Of a stretch of DNA of 64,000 nt, positions 50,455 through 59,953 are shown in pieces. Within the stretch, counting starts at the first letter, position 1. Each line of letters opens with the position of its first letter. Under the pieces are notes generated by a model. That model did no database searches. It had not been told where the DNA came from and worked only from the letters and a program-made list of their open reading frames with translations. The DNA comes from Insolitispirillum peregrinum (GTDB lineage Bacteria; Pseudomonadota; Alphaproteobacteria; Rhodospirillales; Rhodospirillaceae). The stretch lies in the NCBI RefSeq assembly GCF_042665255.1, contig NZ_JBHTCD010000004.1. One strand, 5' to 3'. A program made the position numbers and the translations under genes.

Positions 50455-53400
50455 ATGGCCGAGACCGCTGCGCCGTCCCTGCTGGCACAACTGGCGCCCT
50501 ACCTGCCGACGATCGGGGTGGCGCTGGCGGTGCTGGGGGTTCTGATCCTGATCCTGCTGGCCCTGTATGTGTACAAGGTTGCCAAAAGCAGCGCGCAAAG
50601 TGCGCCACCGCCGTCGATGGCCGCGCCGCCTCCGCCGCCAGCGGAACCGGCCGCTGCCCCGCTGAGCGCCCCTCTGACCGCCGACGAGCCGCCGGTGTTG
50701 TCGCTGGAAGATGAACCGGTGTCCCCTGCCGGGGCCGGACTGGGCTTGCGCGATGTGCTGAAGATTCTCGGCGGTCGCCGCTATCGCGTGCCATGGTATG
50801 CCCTGATCGGCTCCCCCGCCGCCGGAAAAACGGCGATCATGGAAGCGGTGGACCTGGGGCCGGACCGGATCGACGGCGGGGCAGGGGCGATCAACGAGCC
50901 GACGTGGTGGCTGTTTGACGATGGTCTGGTGATTGACGTTCCCGGCAGCTTGCTGATGGGGACCCGTCAGGCTGGTGCTGCCGGGCATGATGGCGCGTGG
51001 CGGCGGTTTCTGGGCCGGCTGCGGCGGGTGCGGGCCCGGCGGCCACTGAATGGCCTGATCCTGACCATTTCTGCCGAAGACCTGATTGGCGCCGCCTCCC
51101 TCAGCCGCGAGGCCTTGCTGGAGCGGGGCCGTGATTTCCATCGCCGTCTGCGGGTGGCCCAGGAAGAACTGGGCCTGCGCCTGCCGGTCTATGTGGTGGT
51201 CAGCAAGTGCGACCTGATTCATGGCTTTACCAGCTATTGGTCGGCCATGCCGCCCGAGCGGCGCAGCGAGATGTTTGGCTGGTCCAATCCGCATGCGCTG
51301 GACGAAGCCTATCTGCAAAGCTGGATTGACGAAGTGTTCGACAGCCTGTCGCTGGATATTTTCCGCGGACAGGTGTCGCTGAGTGCCGACCTGCCGGTGG
51401 GCAGCCCCAAGGCATCGGGGATGGTGTTGTTCCCTGCGGCCTTTGACCGCCTGCGCCAGCCGCTAAAGGCGATGCTGTCGATGGTGTTCCAGCCGACCGC
51501 CTACCATGAATCGTTCTTTTTCCGTGGTGTCTGGTTCGTTGGTTCGCTGCCGGGGGAACGGGATAGCCTGATCGCCAATGCCACCGCCCGCATTCTGGGC
51601 GAAGCCTCCGACGACGTGGCCACCATCGCTTCGGTCGAAGGGGCGGTACCCCGCCCGATTCTGGTTCGCCACCTGTTCCGCCGTAAAATCTTTGCCGAAC
51701 GGGCGGTCGCCCGCCCGCTGGAAGGCGGTTTTGGCACCGACCGGCGCGACGTTCAGCGGATGCAGATTGCGGCGGGAGTGGCAGCACTGGCGCTGTGCGG
51801 CGGGCTGGCGTGGTCGGCGTGGTCGCTGGACCAGAATCTGGGCTCGTTGCAACAGGCGCTGACCGCTGTGCGTGACGATATGCGCCAAAGCCAGGGCAAC
51901 CGGGCGGTGCAGGCGAAGGATGACGTTGATGGCCTGGAAAACGGCGGGGCGTCGTCTCCCAAGGTTGCCATTCAAAAGGCGGTCAATGCCGAGATCAAGC
52001 TGGAGGCGGCGCGTGCCCTGCTGGATGCGTTGGGCACCATTCGCACCAGCACGCTGGGGACGCCGTTCATCCCCAGCTCGTGGTTCAGCAGTGCCGGAGA
52101 TGACATTGCCGGTTTTCTGGCATTGGGCTTTGAACACATCGTGCTGGACGCGATGGAATTGCGGCTGGACCAGCGGGCGGACGAGCTGATCAAGGGCCCC
52201 TTGACCGGCCTGCGGGCGCAGAGTGGCGAGGGGGGCCGACCGGCCTCGCTCAGCACCCTGTTCCGCTTCATGGATGCGCTGGATGCCCTCGACAGCGACG
52301 TCAAACGCTATAACAACCTCAGTGGCTCCGATGGTCCGGCGGAGCTGTCGAATCTGGTGCGCACCCTGATGGGGTTCGAACTGCCGCCGGAATTCAGCAA
52401 ATATCCCGACCTGCTGCGTTCGGCGCTGGAACGGACCGGACGGCGGCGCTTTGCCATCGACCGTTTCGACGGTGCCGCTGCCGAACGGCTGTCGCAACTG
52501 GTCTGGATGGTGCTGAACGATCTGACCGAGCAGGGCGAGCTGGCCGAGGCCCTGCGCACGCTGGCCGGTGACCTGTACAAGCTGCAAACCGGCAGCGAAG
52601 ATCCGCAGGGAACATTGTTGTGGCAGGTACGGCAGGGCACCAATACCCTGAACCGCCTGCTGAGCGAACCGTGGTGGGGGCTGGTCGCCGATGGCCAGTT
52701 GCGCCGGGAAGGCGATATCACCGCGCTGGTGGCGCGGATGGGCGAGAACCATTTCCTCGGGCCTCGGGTGCGGGACCGGGTGGTGGCCGATGTCGAGGGA
52801 ACCCTGCGCCGGTTCCAGCGCAAACTGGCGGCCTATGACTCGCCGTTGACCGGCCCGTTGCTGGTGGTCGGGGACAGTGGAACCATGACGGTCTCGCAGC
52901 CGTTGATGGCCTTGTCGTCGGCCCTCAGCACCCTGTTTGACAAAAGCTTCATGACCGCCGTTCCGGCTGAAGTCATTCCGCAGGTACAGGGGCGGATCAC
53001 CTGGGATCTGGAACGCCTGAAGCGGGCAATCGGCATGTGGCGTGACTACGACGCCTATATGGGCGATGCCATGCCACGCTTCCCCCAAAGTCTGCGGCCA
53101 CGGGTGCAGGCAGTCATCGAACAGCGCCTGACCAGCAACCTGCTGTGGCTGATTGCCCACGCCATCCAGCAGCAACCGGCGTCCGAGACCTGGCGCGGGC
53201 CGGTCGAAAGCGTGGTGGCGTCCGACGTCAACAACCTGAAGCAGGCCAACGAGTCGCTGGCAGTGCTGATGACCGCCTTCAACACGCTGGGCAGTGTGGT
53301 ACAGCGCGACGATCTGGCCGAAGCCGCCGGGGTCGGAGCCTATGACCTGCTGGGGCGGGTGGATGGCCTGCTGAGCAATGACACCCTCTATAACGCCCTC

Positions 53401-54858
53401 AGTCCGGTGCAGATGTGGGATGGCCTGCGGCCCCTCACCGGCGTTCTGTTCAACGCGGTCGATGACGTTGCCCTGCAACAGTATCTGGCGTTCCAGCGGG
53501 AACGGGCGCACCGGCTGGCGGTCGATTATGCCGAACCGGCGCTGACCGTGCTGGCGACCACCGACAACGGGCGCGGCATGGCCCAGCGCCCGCTGGTCCG
53601 CCGCTGGCAGCGGCTGTTTCAGGAAGTGGATTCCTATTACCAGCGTCGGCCCGGCTCGACACTGGTCCAGCTGGAAAGCTTTGTCCGCTTTACGCTGGCC
53701 GGGCTGACGGTGACCGATTGCGGCGACAAGCTGGCGGCGCTGGGACCGGGGCAGGCGTCGGATGACTACTTCCTCAACCAGAAGAACCGCCTGCTGGAAG
53801 ATGTGTGGGCGCGCTGTGACGAACTGAACGGTGGGACGGGGATTCTGGCCGGGTCCTATACCCGGGTGGCCCGTTTGTTCAATGAACGGCTGGCCGGGCG
53901 TTATCCGTTTGCCGACAGTCTGGATGGCAACGGCCTGCGGGCGGCGACCCCGGCAGACGTCAAGGGCTTCTTTGCCGAGTACGACATGCTGGAGCCGGGC
54001 ATCAAGCAGGAGCTGGCACGCGGGACCATGACCTATGCCACCCGTGCCGCTGCCGAGCAGTTTCTGGCGCAACTGGCATCGGTGCGCTCGTTCATGACCC
54101 CCATTCTGGCCAGCAAGCCCGGTGAGCCACCGGGGGCCTATACCCTGTCGGTGGACTTCCGCGTCAATCGTCCCTTTGAGGTCAATGCCAACCAGATTCT
54201 GACCTGGAGTGTCAGTGTCGGCTCGCAAACCCTGCAAGACCCGCCGCTGGCGCCTTTGGCCGGGTCGGTGTCAACGCCGGTGCAATGGCGCTGGGGCGAC
54301 CCGGTGACGGTGCGGATGCGCTGGGCCAAGGACAGCCCGTCGCTGCCGTTTGCCACCGCCGACAACCGGCCTGCGGTGGAGCCTCCGGCAACGGCGGTGT
54401 TCTCCTACACTGACCCGTGGTCGCTGGTGACGATGCTGCGGCAACAGTCGGTGCAGCGGGGACAGTTTGATACCGCCCGCCGTCCGCAGCCGAACATCGT
54501 GATGTTCCATGTGCCGACCCGGCCAGTGACGCCGGAAAAGGCCGACAGCAAAAACCAGCAGGTGGTGCGCATGTCAACCAGTGCGCTGGATGCGGCGGCC
54601 AACGGGCAGGTGGGAACGACGGCGTTCCTGCGCTTTGGCCTGCAACCGGTTCTGCCACCGGCCCCGGCGGGGGCTCCGGCTGCGGCGCCGGTCGAGACGC
54701 TGATTGTCCCTGACTTCCCGGTTCTGGCGCCGGTGACGGAACGGGGTGGGCGGCAACAAGGCGCCAGCATTCAGCCCTATGGTGCCCCGTCTTATGGCAA
54801 CCCCTATGGCGGGTCATCGCTGGCTGCCGTCCCTGCAACAGGAGGATATCCGCGATGA
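50455..54858 (+). CDS. tssM: T6SS membrane-complex protein TssM (IcmF)
   Basis: 1467 aa. One N-terminal membrane segment (about 17-43), a Pro/Ala linker, then a cytoplasmic NTPase-like domain with Walker A GSPAAGKT (119-126) and WWLFDDGLVIDVPGS as the switch/Walker B region. A second membrane segment (about 439-458, GVAALALCGGLAWSAWSL) leads to a long periplasmic part ending in the IcmF C-terminal beta domain (FRVNRPFEVNANQILTWSV...). A Pro/Gly-rich tail of about 90 residues ends the protein. IcmF proteins usually have a third segment; here the N-terminal hairpin seems reduced to one. The stop overlaps the tssA start (ATGA). Confidence 0.93.
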   Translation: MAETAAPSLLAQLAPYLPTIGVALAVLGVLILILLALYVYKVAKSSAQSAPPPSMAAPPPPPAEPAAAPLSAPLTADEPPVLSLEDEPVSPAGAGLGLRDVLKILGGRRYRVPWYALIGSPAAGKTAIMEAVDLGPDRIDGGAGAINEPTWWLFDDGLVIDVPGSLLMGTRQAGAAGHDGAWRRFLGRLRRVRARRPLNGLILTISAEDLIGAASLSREALLERGRDFHRRLRVAQEELGLRLPVYVVVSKCDLIHGFTSYWSAMPPERRSEMFGWSNPHALDEAYLQSWIDEVFDSLSLDIFRGQVSLSADLPVGSPKASGMVLFPAAFDRLRQPLKAMLSMVFQPTAYHESFFFRGVWFVGSLPGERDSLIANATARILGEASDDVATIASVEGAVPRPILVRHLFRRKIFAERAVARPLEGGFGTDRRDVQRMQIAAGVAALALCGGLAWSAWSLDQNLGSLQQALTAVRDDMRQSQGNRAVQAKDDVDGLENGGASSPKVAIQKAVNAEIKLEAARALLDALGTIRTSTLGTPFIPSSWFSSAGDDIAGFLALGFEHIVLDAMELRLDQRADELIKGPLTGLRAQSGEGGRPASLSTLFRFMDALDALDSDVKRYNNLSGSDGPAELSNLVRTLMGFELPPEFSKYPDLLRSALERTGRRRFAIDRFDGAAAERLSQLVWMVLNDLTEQGELAEALRTLAGDLYKLQTGSEDPQGTLLWQVRQGTNTLNRLLSEPWWGLVADGQLRREGDITALVARMGENHFLGPRVRDRVVADVEGTLRRFQRKLAAYDSPLTGPLLVVGDSGTMTVSQPLMALSSALSTLFDKSFMTAVPAEVIPQVQGRITWDLERLKRAIGMWRDYDAYMGDAMPRFPQSLRPRVQAVIEQRLTSNLLWLIAHAIQQQPASETWRGPVESVVASDVNNLKQANESLAVLMTAFNTLGSVVQRDDLAEAAGVGAYDLLGRVDGLLSNDTLYNALSPVQMWDGLRPLTGVLFNAVDDVALQQYLAFQRERAHRLAVDYAEPALTVLATTDNGRGMAQRPLVRRWQRLFQEVDSYYQRRPGSTLVQLESFVRFTLAGLTVTDCGDKLAALGPGQASDDYFLNQKNRLLEDVWARCDELNGGTGILAGSYTRVARLFNERLAGRYPFADSLDGNGLRAATPADVKGFFAEYDMLEPGIKQELARGTMTYATRAAAEQFLAQLASVRSFMTPILASKPGEPPGAYTLSVDFRVNRPFEVNANQILTWSVSVGSQTLQDPPLAPLAGSVSTPVQWRWGDPVTVRMRWAKDSPSLPFATADNRPAVEPPATAVFSYTDPWSLVTMLRQQSVQRGQFDTARRPQPNIVMFHVPTRPVTPEKADSKNQQVVRMSTSALDAAANGQVGTTAFLRFGLQPVLPPAPAGAPAAAPVETLIVPDFPVLAPVTERGGRQQGASIQPYGAPSYGNPYGGSSLAAVPATGGYPR

Positions 54859-56039
54859 GCCAGTTGGCGACCTTGCGACTGCGCAGTTTCGCCTACCGGG
54901 TCAGCCCCGGCGAAGGCAGTGACCCCGGCATTGATCCGCTGGCGCTTGCCATGCCCTTTGAGGGCGAGCGGCCCAGTGGCGAGTCGTTGCGCTATGAGGG
55001 CACCTATGACCTGATCCGCGCCGCCCGCCACGAAGAAGACCCCAACCTGCCGCAGGGAATCTGGCAGACGGCGGTCAAGGCGGGCGACTGGCGGACGGTG
55101 AAAGAGGCCTCCCTGAAGGCGCTGCAGACCAGCAGCAAGGATTTGCAGTTGGGGCTGTGGTTGACCGAGTCCCTGGCGCGGTTGCATGGCTTTGGTGGAC
55201 TGGCCTGCGGGCTGCGGGTGCTGGTCGAGCTGTGCCGGAGCCAGTGGCCGACCCTGCACCCGGAACTGGATGATGACGGTGACCCCGAGGCCCGCCTGAA
55301 TGCTCTGGCGTGGCTGAACGAGTCGCTGGCGCGCACCGTCGCCCGCCTGCCGCTGTCACTGTCCGATGATGATCCGTCGTTTTCCCACGCCGACATTGAT
55401 GCGGCAGCGCCAGACACCGACGACGAGGACACCCTGCCCCGCGATGGCGGTCGGCGGGTGCCGATGCTGGCCCACATTCTGGAGGCACTGCGCCAGACAC
55501 CGGCAGAGCATTTGCTGGCCTGCCACCGGGGGCTCAACGACGCGTTGACCGCCCTGCAGGATCTGGAGGCGGTGCTGGGGCTGCATCTGCCGCTGAACCA
55601 GCAGCCGGGCTTTACCCGCTTGCGCACCGTTTTGCAGGGCAGCGTGGACAAGGTTGACCGCGATCTGACCCAGCGGGGGATCAGCCTGACGCCGCCCGAG
55701 CCGGAGCCGGAACCCGAGCCGGTGGAGGAACCGGTGGAACAGGCAGACAGCGGGCCGGACATGACCGGTTCCCTGACCACAGAACAACAGGAGGCGGCCC
55801 CGATGGTCGATGAAACCGTTCTGCGCGGGCCGATCCGGTCGCGCGCCGAGGCGTTCGAGTCTCTGGCCGAGGTGGCTGATTTTCTGGCCCGGACCGAGCC
55901 GCACAGCCCGGTGTCCTATTTGCTGCGTCGGGCAATTCGCTGGGGCAACCTGCCGCTGCCCGAATTACTGGCAGAGTTGCTGGAAGACAGTCAGGACCGG
56001 TTGCGACTGATATCGTTGCTGGACCTGCACGAGGAGTAG
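54855..56039 (+). CDS. tssA: T6SS protein TssA
   Basis: 394 aa. The ImpA_N domain (about residues 15-170: GEGSDPGIDPLALAMPFEGERP, EEDPNLPQGIWQTAVKAGDWRTVKEAS, LWLTESLARLHGFGGLACGL) identifies TssA, which guides sheath and tube growth from the baseplate or distal end. A Glu/Pro-rich linker (about 275-305) separates a helical C-terminal domain (SPVSYLLRRAIRWGNLPLPELLAELL) that is the typical TssA end. The start overlaps tssM by four bases. A 367-bp gap follows before tssB. Confidence 0.9.
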   Translation: MSQLATLRLRSFAYRVSPGEGSDPGIDPLALAMPFEGERPSGESLRYEGTYDLIRAARHEEDPNLPQGIWQTAVKAGDWRTVKEASLKALQTSSKDLQLGLWLTESLARLHGFGGLACGLRVLVELCRSQWPTLHPELDDDGDPEARLNALAWLNESLARTVARLPLSLSDDDPSFSHADIDAAAPDTDDEDTLPRDGGRRVPMLAHILEALRQTPAEHLLACHRGLNDALTALQDLEAVLGLHLPLNQQPGFTRLRTVLQGSVDKVDRDLTQRGISLTPPEPEPEPEPVEEPVEQADSGPDMTGSLTTEQQEAAPMVDETVLRGPIRSRAEAFESLAEVADFLARTEPHSPVSYLLRRAIRWGNLPLPELLAELLEDSQDRLRLISLLDLHEE

Positions 56040-56406
56040 CGGGATTTAGAAGGAAGCCTTTTGTTTCCGACAAGAAAAAACTGTTTCCAGTGTTAAAAGA
56101 ATCGCCAATAACGCTTTTCGTTTTGGCGGTGGCGTGGTTATATATTTTTTAATGCATTGTTATTGTTTGTTTTTTCTTAAAAATTACTTTGACGGTAGAG
56201 TATTGTCACCTTACAGTATGGTATCGCCGTTGCCGGTCGACACAGGGGGAAACCCTTATAGGTTGATAAATGTCTGGCGTATCTGTTTTGAGTTTGTCTT
56301 GAAGCAGCGCTGGTCGGGCAGGTCCGGGAACACACAAACAGCAATCAGGGCGCCTTGCGTCCGGTCTCACACTGCGGAATGCACAGCCGCAGATACGGAG
56401 GGAGAT
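56040..56406. other. 367-bp tssA-tssB gap with AT-rich promoter region
   Basis: A locally AT-rich stretch (56087-56215) lies in otherwise GC-rich DNA. No gene is seen: the frame continuing upstream of tssB lacks coding character. The gap holds the promoter at 56189-56217 and a roughly 180-nt leader. Confidence 0.55.
56189..56217 (+). promoter_or_regulatory. Sigma-70 promoter for tssB-tssC
   Basis: TTGACG (56189-56194) and TACAGT (56212-56217) with exactly 17 bp between. A/T tracts just upstream could act as an UP element. It separates expression of sheath and tube genes from the tssK-A operon. Confidence 0.55.
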
Positions 56407-56925
56407 ATGGCAGAGAGCATTCAGCACAAGCTGGACCGGGTTCGCCCGCCCCGCGTGCAGATCACCTATGATGTGGAAATCGGCGACGCCATTGAAAAGA
56501 AGGAACTGCCCTTCGTCGTCGGCGTGATGGCGGACCTGTCGGCCAAGCCCGCTGTGGCCCTGCCCAAGCTGAAAGAACGCAAGTTCGTTGAGATCGACCG
56601 CGACAATTTCAACGATGTGATGGACGCTGCCAAGCCGCGTCTGGCGTTCCGCGTCCCGAACCGCCTGGCTGATGACGACAGCCAGCTGAACGTCGAACTG
56701 GGCTTCAAGTCGATCGAAGACTTCGAGCCGGTCAACGTGCTGAAGCAGGTTCCGGCGCTGGCCAAGCTGTTTGAAGCCCGCCTGCGTCTGCGTGACCTGC
56801 TGGCCAAGCTGGACGGCAACGACGAACTCGACGCGCTGCTGCGCTCGGTGATTGCCAGCACGGACGCTCAGGAAGAGCTGAAGAGCAGCCTGGCCAAAGC
56901 CGACGAAAAGCCCGCCGAAGCGTAA
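56407..56925 (+). CDS. tssB: T6SS contractile-sheath small subunit TssB (VipA)
   Basis: 172 aa. MAESIQHKLDRVRPPRVQITYDVE and KKELPFVVGVMADLS are the TssB signature; FVEIDRDNFNDVM and a helical C-terminus follow. It forms the sheath with TssC. The ATG at 56407 has a strong GGAGGGAG site. Length is typical (about 165-180 aa). Confidence 0.95.
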   Translation: MAESIQHKLDRVRPPRVQITYDVEIGDAIEKKELPFVVGVMADLSAKPAVALPKLKERKFVEIDRDNFNDVMDAAKPRLAFRVPNRLADDDSQLNVELGFKSIEDFEPVNVLKQVPALAKLFEARLRLRDLLAKLDGNDELDALLRSVIASTDAQEELKSSLAKADEKPAEA

Positions 56926-57009
56926 GTCACCCGCTCTATCTTCCAGACGACCAGGGGGCGAAGCGCGCCATAGCAACCGGCAGCGCCGCCCACGACAGGA
57001 GGACCAGTA

Positions 57010-58500
57010 ATGGCCGACACCGAACCGACCGCCGGGACTGCGACGGCGACCGAAACGCTGCCAATCCTTGATCGCATCCTCGTCGAAGGGCACATGGCCC
57101 GCGACGACAGCCAGCAAGCCCATGCCAAGGACCTGCTGAGCGAATTCGTTGACCAGATCCTGGCCGAAGGCCAGACCGTTGCCAACGACGTGGTGCAGGC
57201 GATCAATGATCGCATTGCCGCCATCGACGACCTGATCTCGGCGCAGCTGAACGAAGTGATGCACCACCAGGATTTCCAGAAACTGGAAGCCACCTGGCGC
57301 GGCATGCACTATCTGGTGATGAATTCCGAAACCTCGACCCGCCTGAAGATCCGCGTGCTCAACGCCTCGCGCCCCGAGCTGCAAAAGGATCTGGAAAAGG
57401 CGGTCGAATTCGACCAGTCAGTGCTGTTCAAAAAGCTGTACGAAGAAGAATACGGCACCTTCGGCGGCAATCCCTACAGCTGCCTGATCGGCGATTTCGA
57501 ATTTGGCCGTCATCCGCAGGATGTCGCCTTCCTCGAAAAGATGTCGCAGGTGGCCGCCGCCGCCCATGCTCCGTTCATCGGTGGGGTCAGCCCCAAGATG
57601 TTCGACATGGACAGCTGGCTGGAACTGATGAATCCGCGCGATTTGTCGAAGATCTTTGAAAGCACCGAACTGGTCAAGTGGCGGTCGTTCCGGGAAAGCG
57701 AAGACAGCCGTTATGTCGCGCTGACCCTGCCGCGCTGGCTGGTGCGTCTGCCCTATGGCCCGGAAACGGTGCCGGTCGAAGACGTGAACTTCGTCGAAGA
57801 CGTCGATGGCCGCGACCACAGCCGCTATCTGTGGGGCAACCCGGTGTGGGTGATGGCCCAGCGCATCACCAATGCCTTTGCCCTCTATGGCTGGACGGCG
57901 GCCATTCGCGGCGTCGAAGGCGGTGGCAAGGTCGAAGGCCTGCCGGCCCACACCTTCCCGACCGACGACGGCGACATTGCGCTGAAGTGCCCGACCGAAA
58001 TCGCCATCACTGACCGGCGTGAAAAAGAGATCAATGATCTCGGCTTCATCTCGCTGTGTCACTGCAAGGGCACCGACTACGCAGCCTTCTTTGGCGGCCA
58101 GACGGCCAACAAGCCGAAGATTTACAACCTCGACAGCGCCAACGCCAACGCCCGTTTGTCGTCGATGCTGCCCTACATGCTGAACGTGTCACGCTTTGCC
58201 CATTACCTCAAGGTGATCATGCGCGACAAGATTGGCAGCTTCATGACTGCCAGCAACGTGTCGAGCTACCTCAACACCTGGATCACCAACTACGTGCTGC
58301 TGGACGACAATGCCCAGCAGTCGATCAAGGCAGCCTATCCGTTGCGTGAAGCGCGGATTGACGTCACCGAAGTTCCGGGCAAGCCGGGCGTGTACAACGC
58401 CACCGTCTTCCTGCGCCCGCACTTCCAGCTCGAAGAGCTGACGGCCTCGATCCGCCTGGTGGCCGAGCTGCCGCCGCCGAGTGCAGCCCGCAGCGCCTGA
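57010..58500 (+). CDS. tssC: T6SS contractile-sheath large subunit TssC (VipB)
   Basis: 496 aa. TssC signatures: LEATWRGMHYLVMNSETSTRLKIRVLN, GGNPYSCLIGDFEFG, HAPFIGGVSPKMFDMDSW, LTLPRWLVRLPYGPETVPV and the C-terminal NVSSYLNTWITNYVL plus PLREARIDVTEVPGKPGVYNATVFLRPHFQLEEL. It assembles with TssB into the contractile sheath. AGGAGGACC precedes the start. Normal length. Confidence 0.96.
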   Translation: MADTEPTAGTATATETLPILDRILVEGHMARDDSQQAHAKDLLSEFVDQILAEGQTVANDVVQAINDRIAAIDDLISAQLNEVMHHQDFQKLEATWRGMHYLVMNSETSTRLKIRVLNASRPELQKDLEKAVEFDQSVLFKKLYEEEYGTFGGNPYSCLIGDFEFGRHPQDVAFLEKMSQVAAAAHAPFIGGVSPKMFDMDSWLELMNPRDLSKIFESTELVKWRSFRESEDSRYVALTLPRWLVRLPYGPETVPVEDVNFVEDVDGRDHSRYLWGNPVWVMAQRITNAFALYGWTAAIRGVEGGGKVEGLPAHTFPTDDGDIALKCPTEIAITDRREKEINDLGFISLCHCKGTDYAAFFGGQTANKPKIYNLDSANANARLSSMLPYMLNVSRFAHYLKVIMRDKIGSFMTASNVSSYLNTWITNYVLLDDNAQQSIKAAYPLREARIDVTEVPGKPGVYNATVFLRPHFQLEELTASIRLVAELPPPSAARSA

Positions 58501-58538
58501 TCATCAGGCGTTCGGTTCCCCGGGCGTTCTTTTGGTGC

Positions 58539-58570
58539 CCCCGCCGTTCAATGATCCCTGAACGGCGGGG
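58539..58570 (+). terminator. Hairpin between tssC and hcp
   Basis: Perfect 12-bp stem CCCCGCCGTTCA (58539-58550) with TGAACGGCGGGG (58559-58570), 8-nt loop. There is no T-run after it, so it may be an mRNA-stabilising or attenuating hairpin that allows hcp to be expressed at a level different from tssBC. Confidence 0.6.
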
Positions 58571-58657
58571 CGTATCTCTCGCATTTCCATGGTTTTGTTT
58601 GTCGTTGCGGGAAAACAGGGGTTCGTATTTCCCGGGCAAACTTCAGGAGTTTCCGTG

Positions 58658-59155
58658 ATGGACTACATCATTCTCGATCTGGGCAAGGAAGTGGTCGGTG
58701 ACTGCCAGTTGCAGGACAACGTCGGCAAGATCCAGTGCCTCAGCTATTCGCATGGCGTGTCGCAGCCGCTGACCTTTGACGTGTCGAACAACAAGCGTAC
58801 CTCGGGCAAGCCGCAGCATCAGGACTTCGTGCTGACCAAGCTGTTCGACAAGGCCAGCCCGGTGCTGAACTACAACTGCTGCATCGGCAAGAACCACCCG
58901 ACGGCGATCATCACCATCTTCCAGATGGATGAAGCCACCCAGACCCCGAAGAAGTACATCGAATACACCCTGACCAACGCCATCATTTCGTCGGTGTCGG
59001 TTGGTGGCGGTGGCGGAGTGCCGACCGAAACCCTGACCCTGAACTACTCGAAGATCAAGTGGTGGTACATGGCGCAGGAAGACGAGTCGGTCCAGAAGGG
59101 CAACCTCGCCTACGAATACGACCTGATGCTGGCCAAGGGCGCGTCGTCGTCGTAA
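58658..59155 (+). CDS. hcp: T6SS tube protein Hcp
   Basis: 165 aa from the ATG at 58658 (CAGGAG upstream). Hcp1 fold: MDYIILDLGKEVVGDCQ, IQCLSYSHGVSQPLTFDVSNN, QHQDFVLTKLFDKASPVLNYNCCIGKN, IIFQ-type strand, and a C-terminal YSKIKWWYMAQ. Hexameric rings stack into the inner tube and can carry effectors. It has two adjacent Cys (NCC), an unusual feature, and no C-terminal toxin extension. Confidence 0.94.
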   Translation: MDYIILDLGKEVVGDCQLQDNVGKIQCLSYSHGVSQPLTFDVSNNKRTSGKPQHQDFVLTKLFDKASPVLNYNCCIGKNHPTAIITIFQMDEATQTPKKYIEYTLTNAIISSVSVGGGGGVPTETLTLNYSKIKWWYMAQEDESVQKGNLAYEYDLMLAKGASSS

Positions 59156-59176
59156 CCCGGCGGGACGGACACGACG

Positions 59177-59713
59177 ATGGCGGAGCAAGCTCCGCCCCGG
59201 CGTTCAACCTACGGGCCGATCTCCGGTATTCCGGCGGCGGTGGACCGGCGTTCCCTTCCGGGGGCGCCGGTCCCGCTCCTTGAGCGTCTGGTGGATGAAC
59301 AGCCGGGTCACACCCATGAAGCCCGCCCGTATCGCTCGTTCGGGATTGAGGGGCTGATGGCGTCGGTACAGGCGGAAATTTCCCGCCTGTTCAATACCCG
59401 TGCTCCGATCGCGGCGGCGGCCCTGCGCCGATGGCCGCGCAGTGTGATTGATTACGGCATTCCCGACTTTTCCACCTATGCCGCCGATGGGCTGGAAGGC
59501 CATGCCCGCTTCGCCCGCGAAGCCGAAGCGGCACTGCGGGCCTTTGAGCCGCGCCTGCTCAATCCGGTGGTCACCGTTGAACGGGATGAAACGACCCGCC
59601 TGCCGCGCTGGCTGGCGGTGATCGAAGGCGTTCTGGTGTCTGGGGCCCTGCGCGAACCGGTGCATGTGCGGGTGGCGCTGCCCGATGCCGGACCGGCAGC
59701 TGGTGGGGGATAA
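59177..59713 (+). CDS. tssE: T6SS baseplate protein TssE (gp25-like)
   Basis: 178 aa. GPW/gp25 domain: LLERLVDEQPG, SFGIEGLMASVQAEISRLFNTRAPI, RSVIDYGIPDFSTY and a C-terminal strand LVSGALREPVHVRVALP. TssE is the baseplate component that nucleates the sheath. It is 21 bp after hcp. The N-terminal 20 residues are Arg/Pro-rich. Confidence 0.9.
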   Translation: MAEQAPPRRSTYGPISGIPAAVDRRSLPGAPVPLLERLVDEQPGHTHEARPYRSFGIEGLMASVQAEISRLFNTRAPIAAAALRRWPRSVIDYGIPDFSTYAADGLEGHARFAREAEAALRAFEPRLLNPVVTVERDETTRLPRWLAVIEGVLVSGALREPVHVRVALPDAGPAAGGG

Positions 59714-59750
59714 GCCGTTCGGATTACTGCGACAGACCCCAGACCCTATT

Positions 59751-59821
59751 CCTTTGATCATAAAAGAGAAAATGGGGGATCGGGGGCATTGGCCCCCGAA
59801 CAGGTATGGGCGGTAGCCCAT
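59751..59821 (-). repeat. Dispersed palindromic element, copy B
   Basis: Reverse-complement copy of the element at 27845-27911: ATGGGCTACCGCCCAT, a CGGGGGC-ATTG-GCCCCCG hairpin (59781-59798), CCCCATTTTCTC and TGATCAAAGG. It lies in the 240-bp tssE-tssF gap. A similar GGGGGCATTGGCCCCC core occurs near 3990. Confidence 0.75.
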
Positions 59822-59953
59822 CTCCCTGCGAGGACTGTCGTGTCCTGTGGTCAGATCTGACGCACGCTGGTCTGGATTTCGGATTTAACGCACGATGATC
59901 AGGCTGCTATCGTGTGACACGCGGGGTGGGGAACAGATAAAAGGTATGGTCCG

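Noticed and set aside
56134..56406. N-terminal extension of tssB (MVIYFLMHCYC...)
   Set aside because: It runs through the AT-rich promoter region. The ATG at 56407 has a strong ribosome site and the standard TssB N-terminus.
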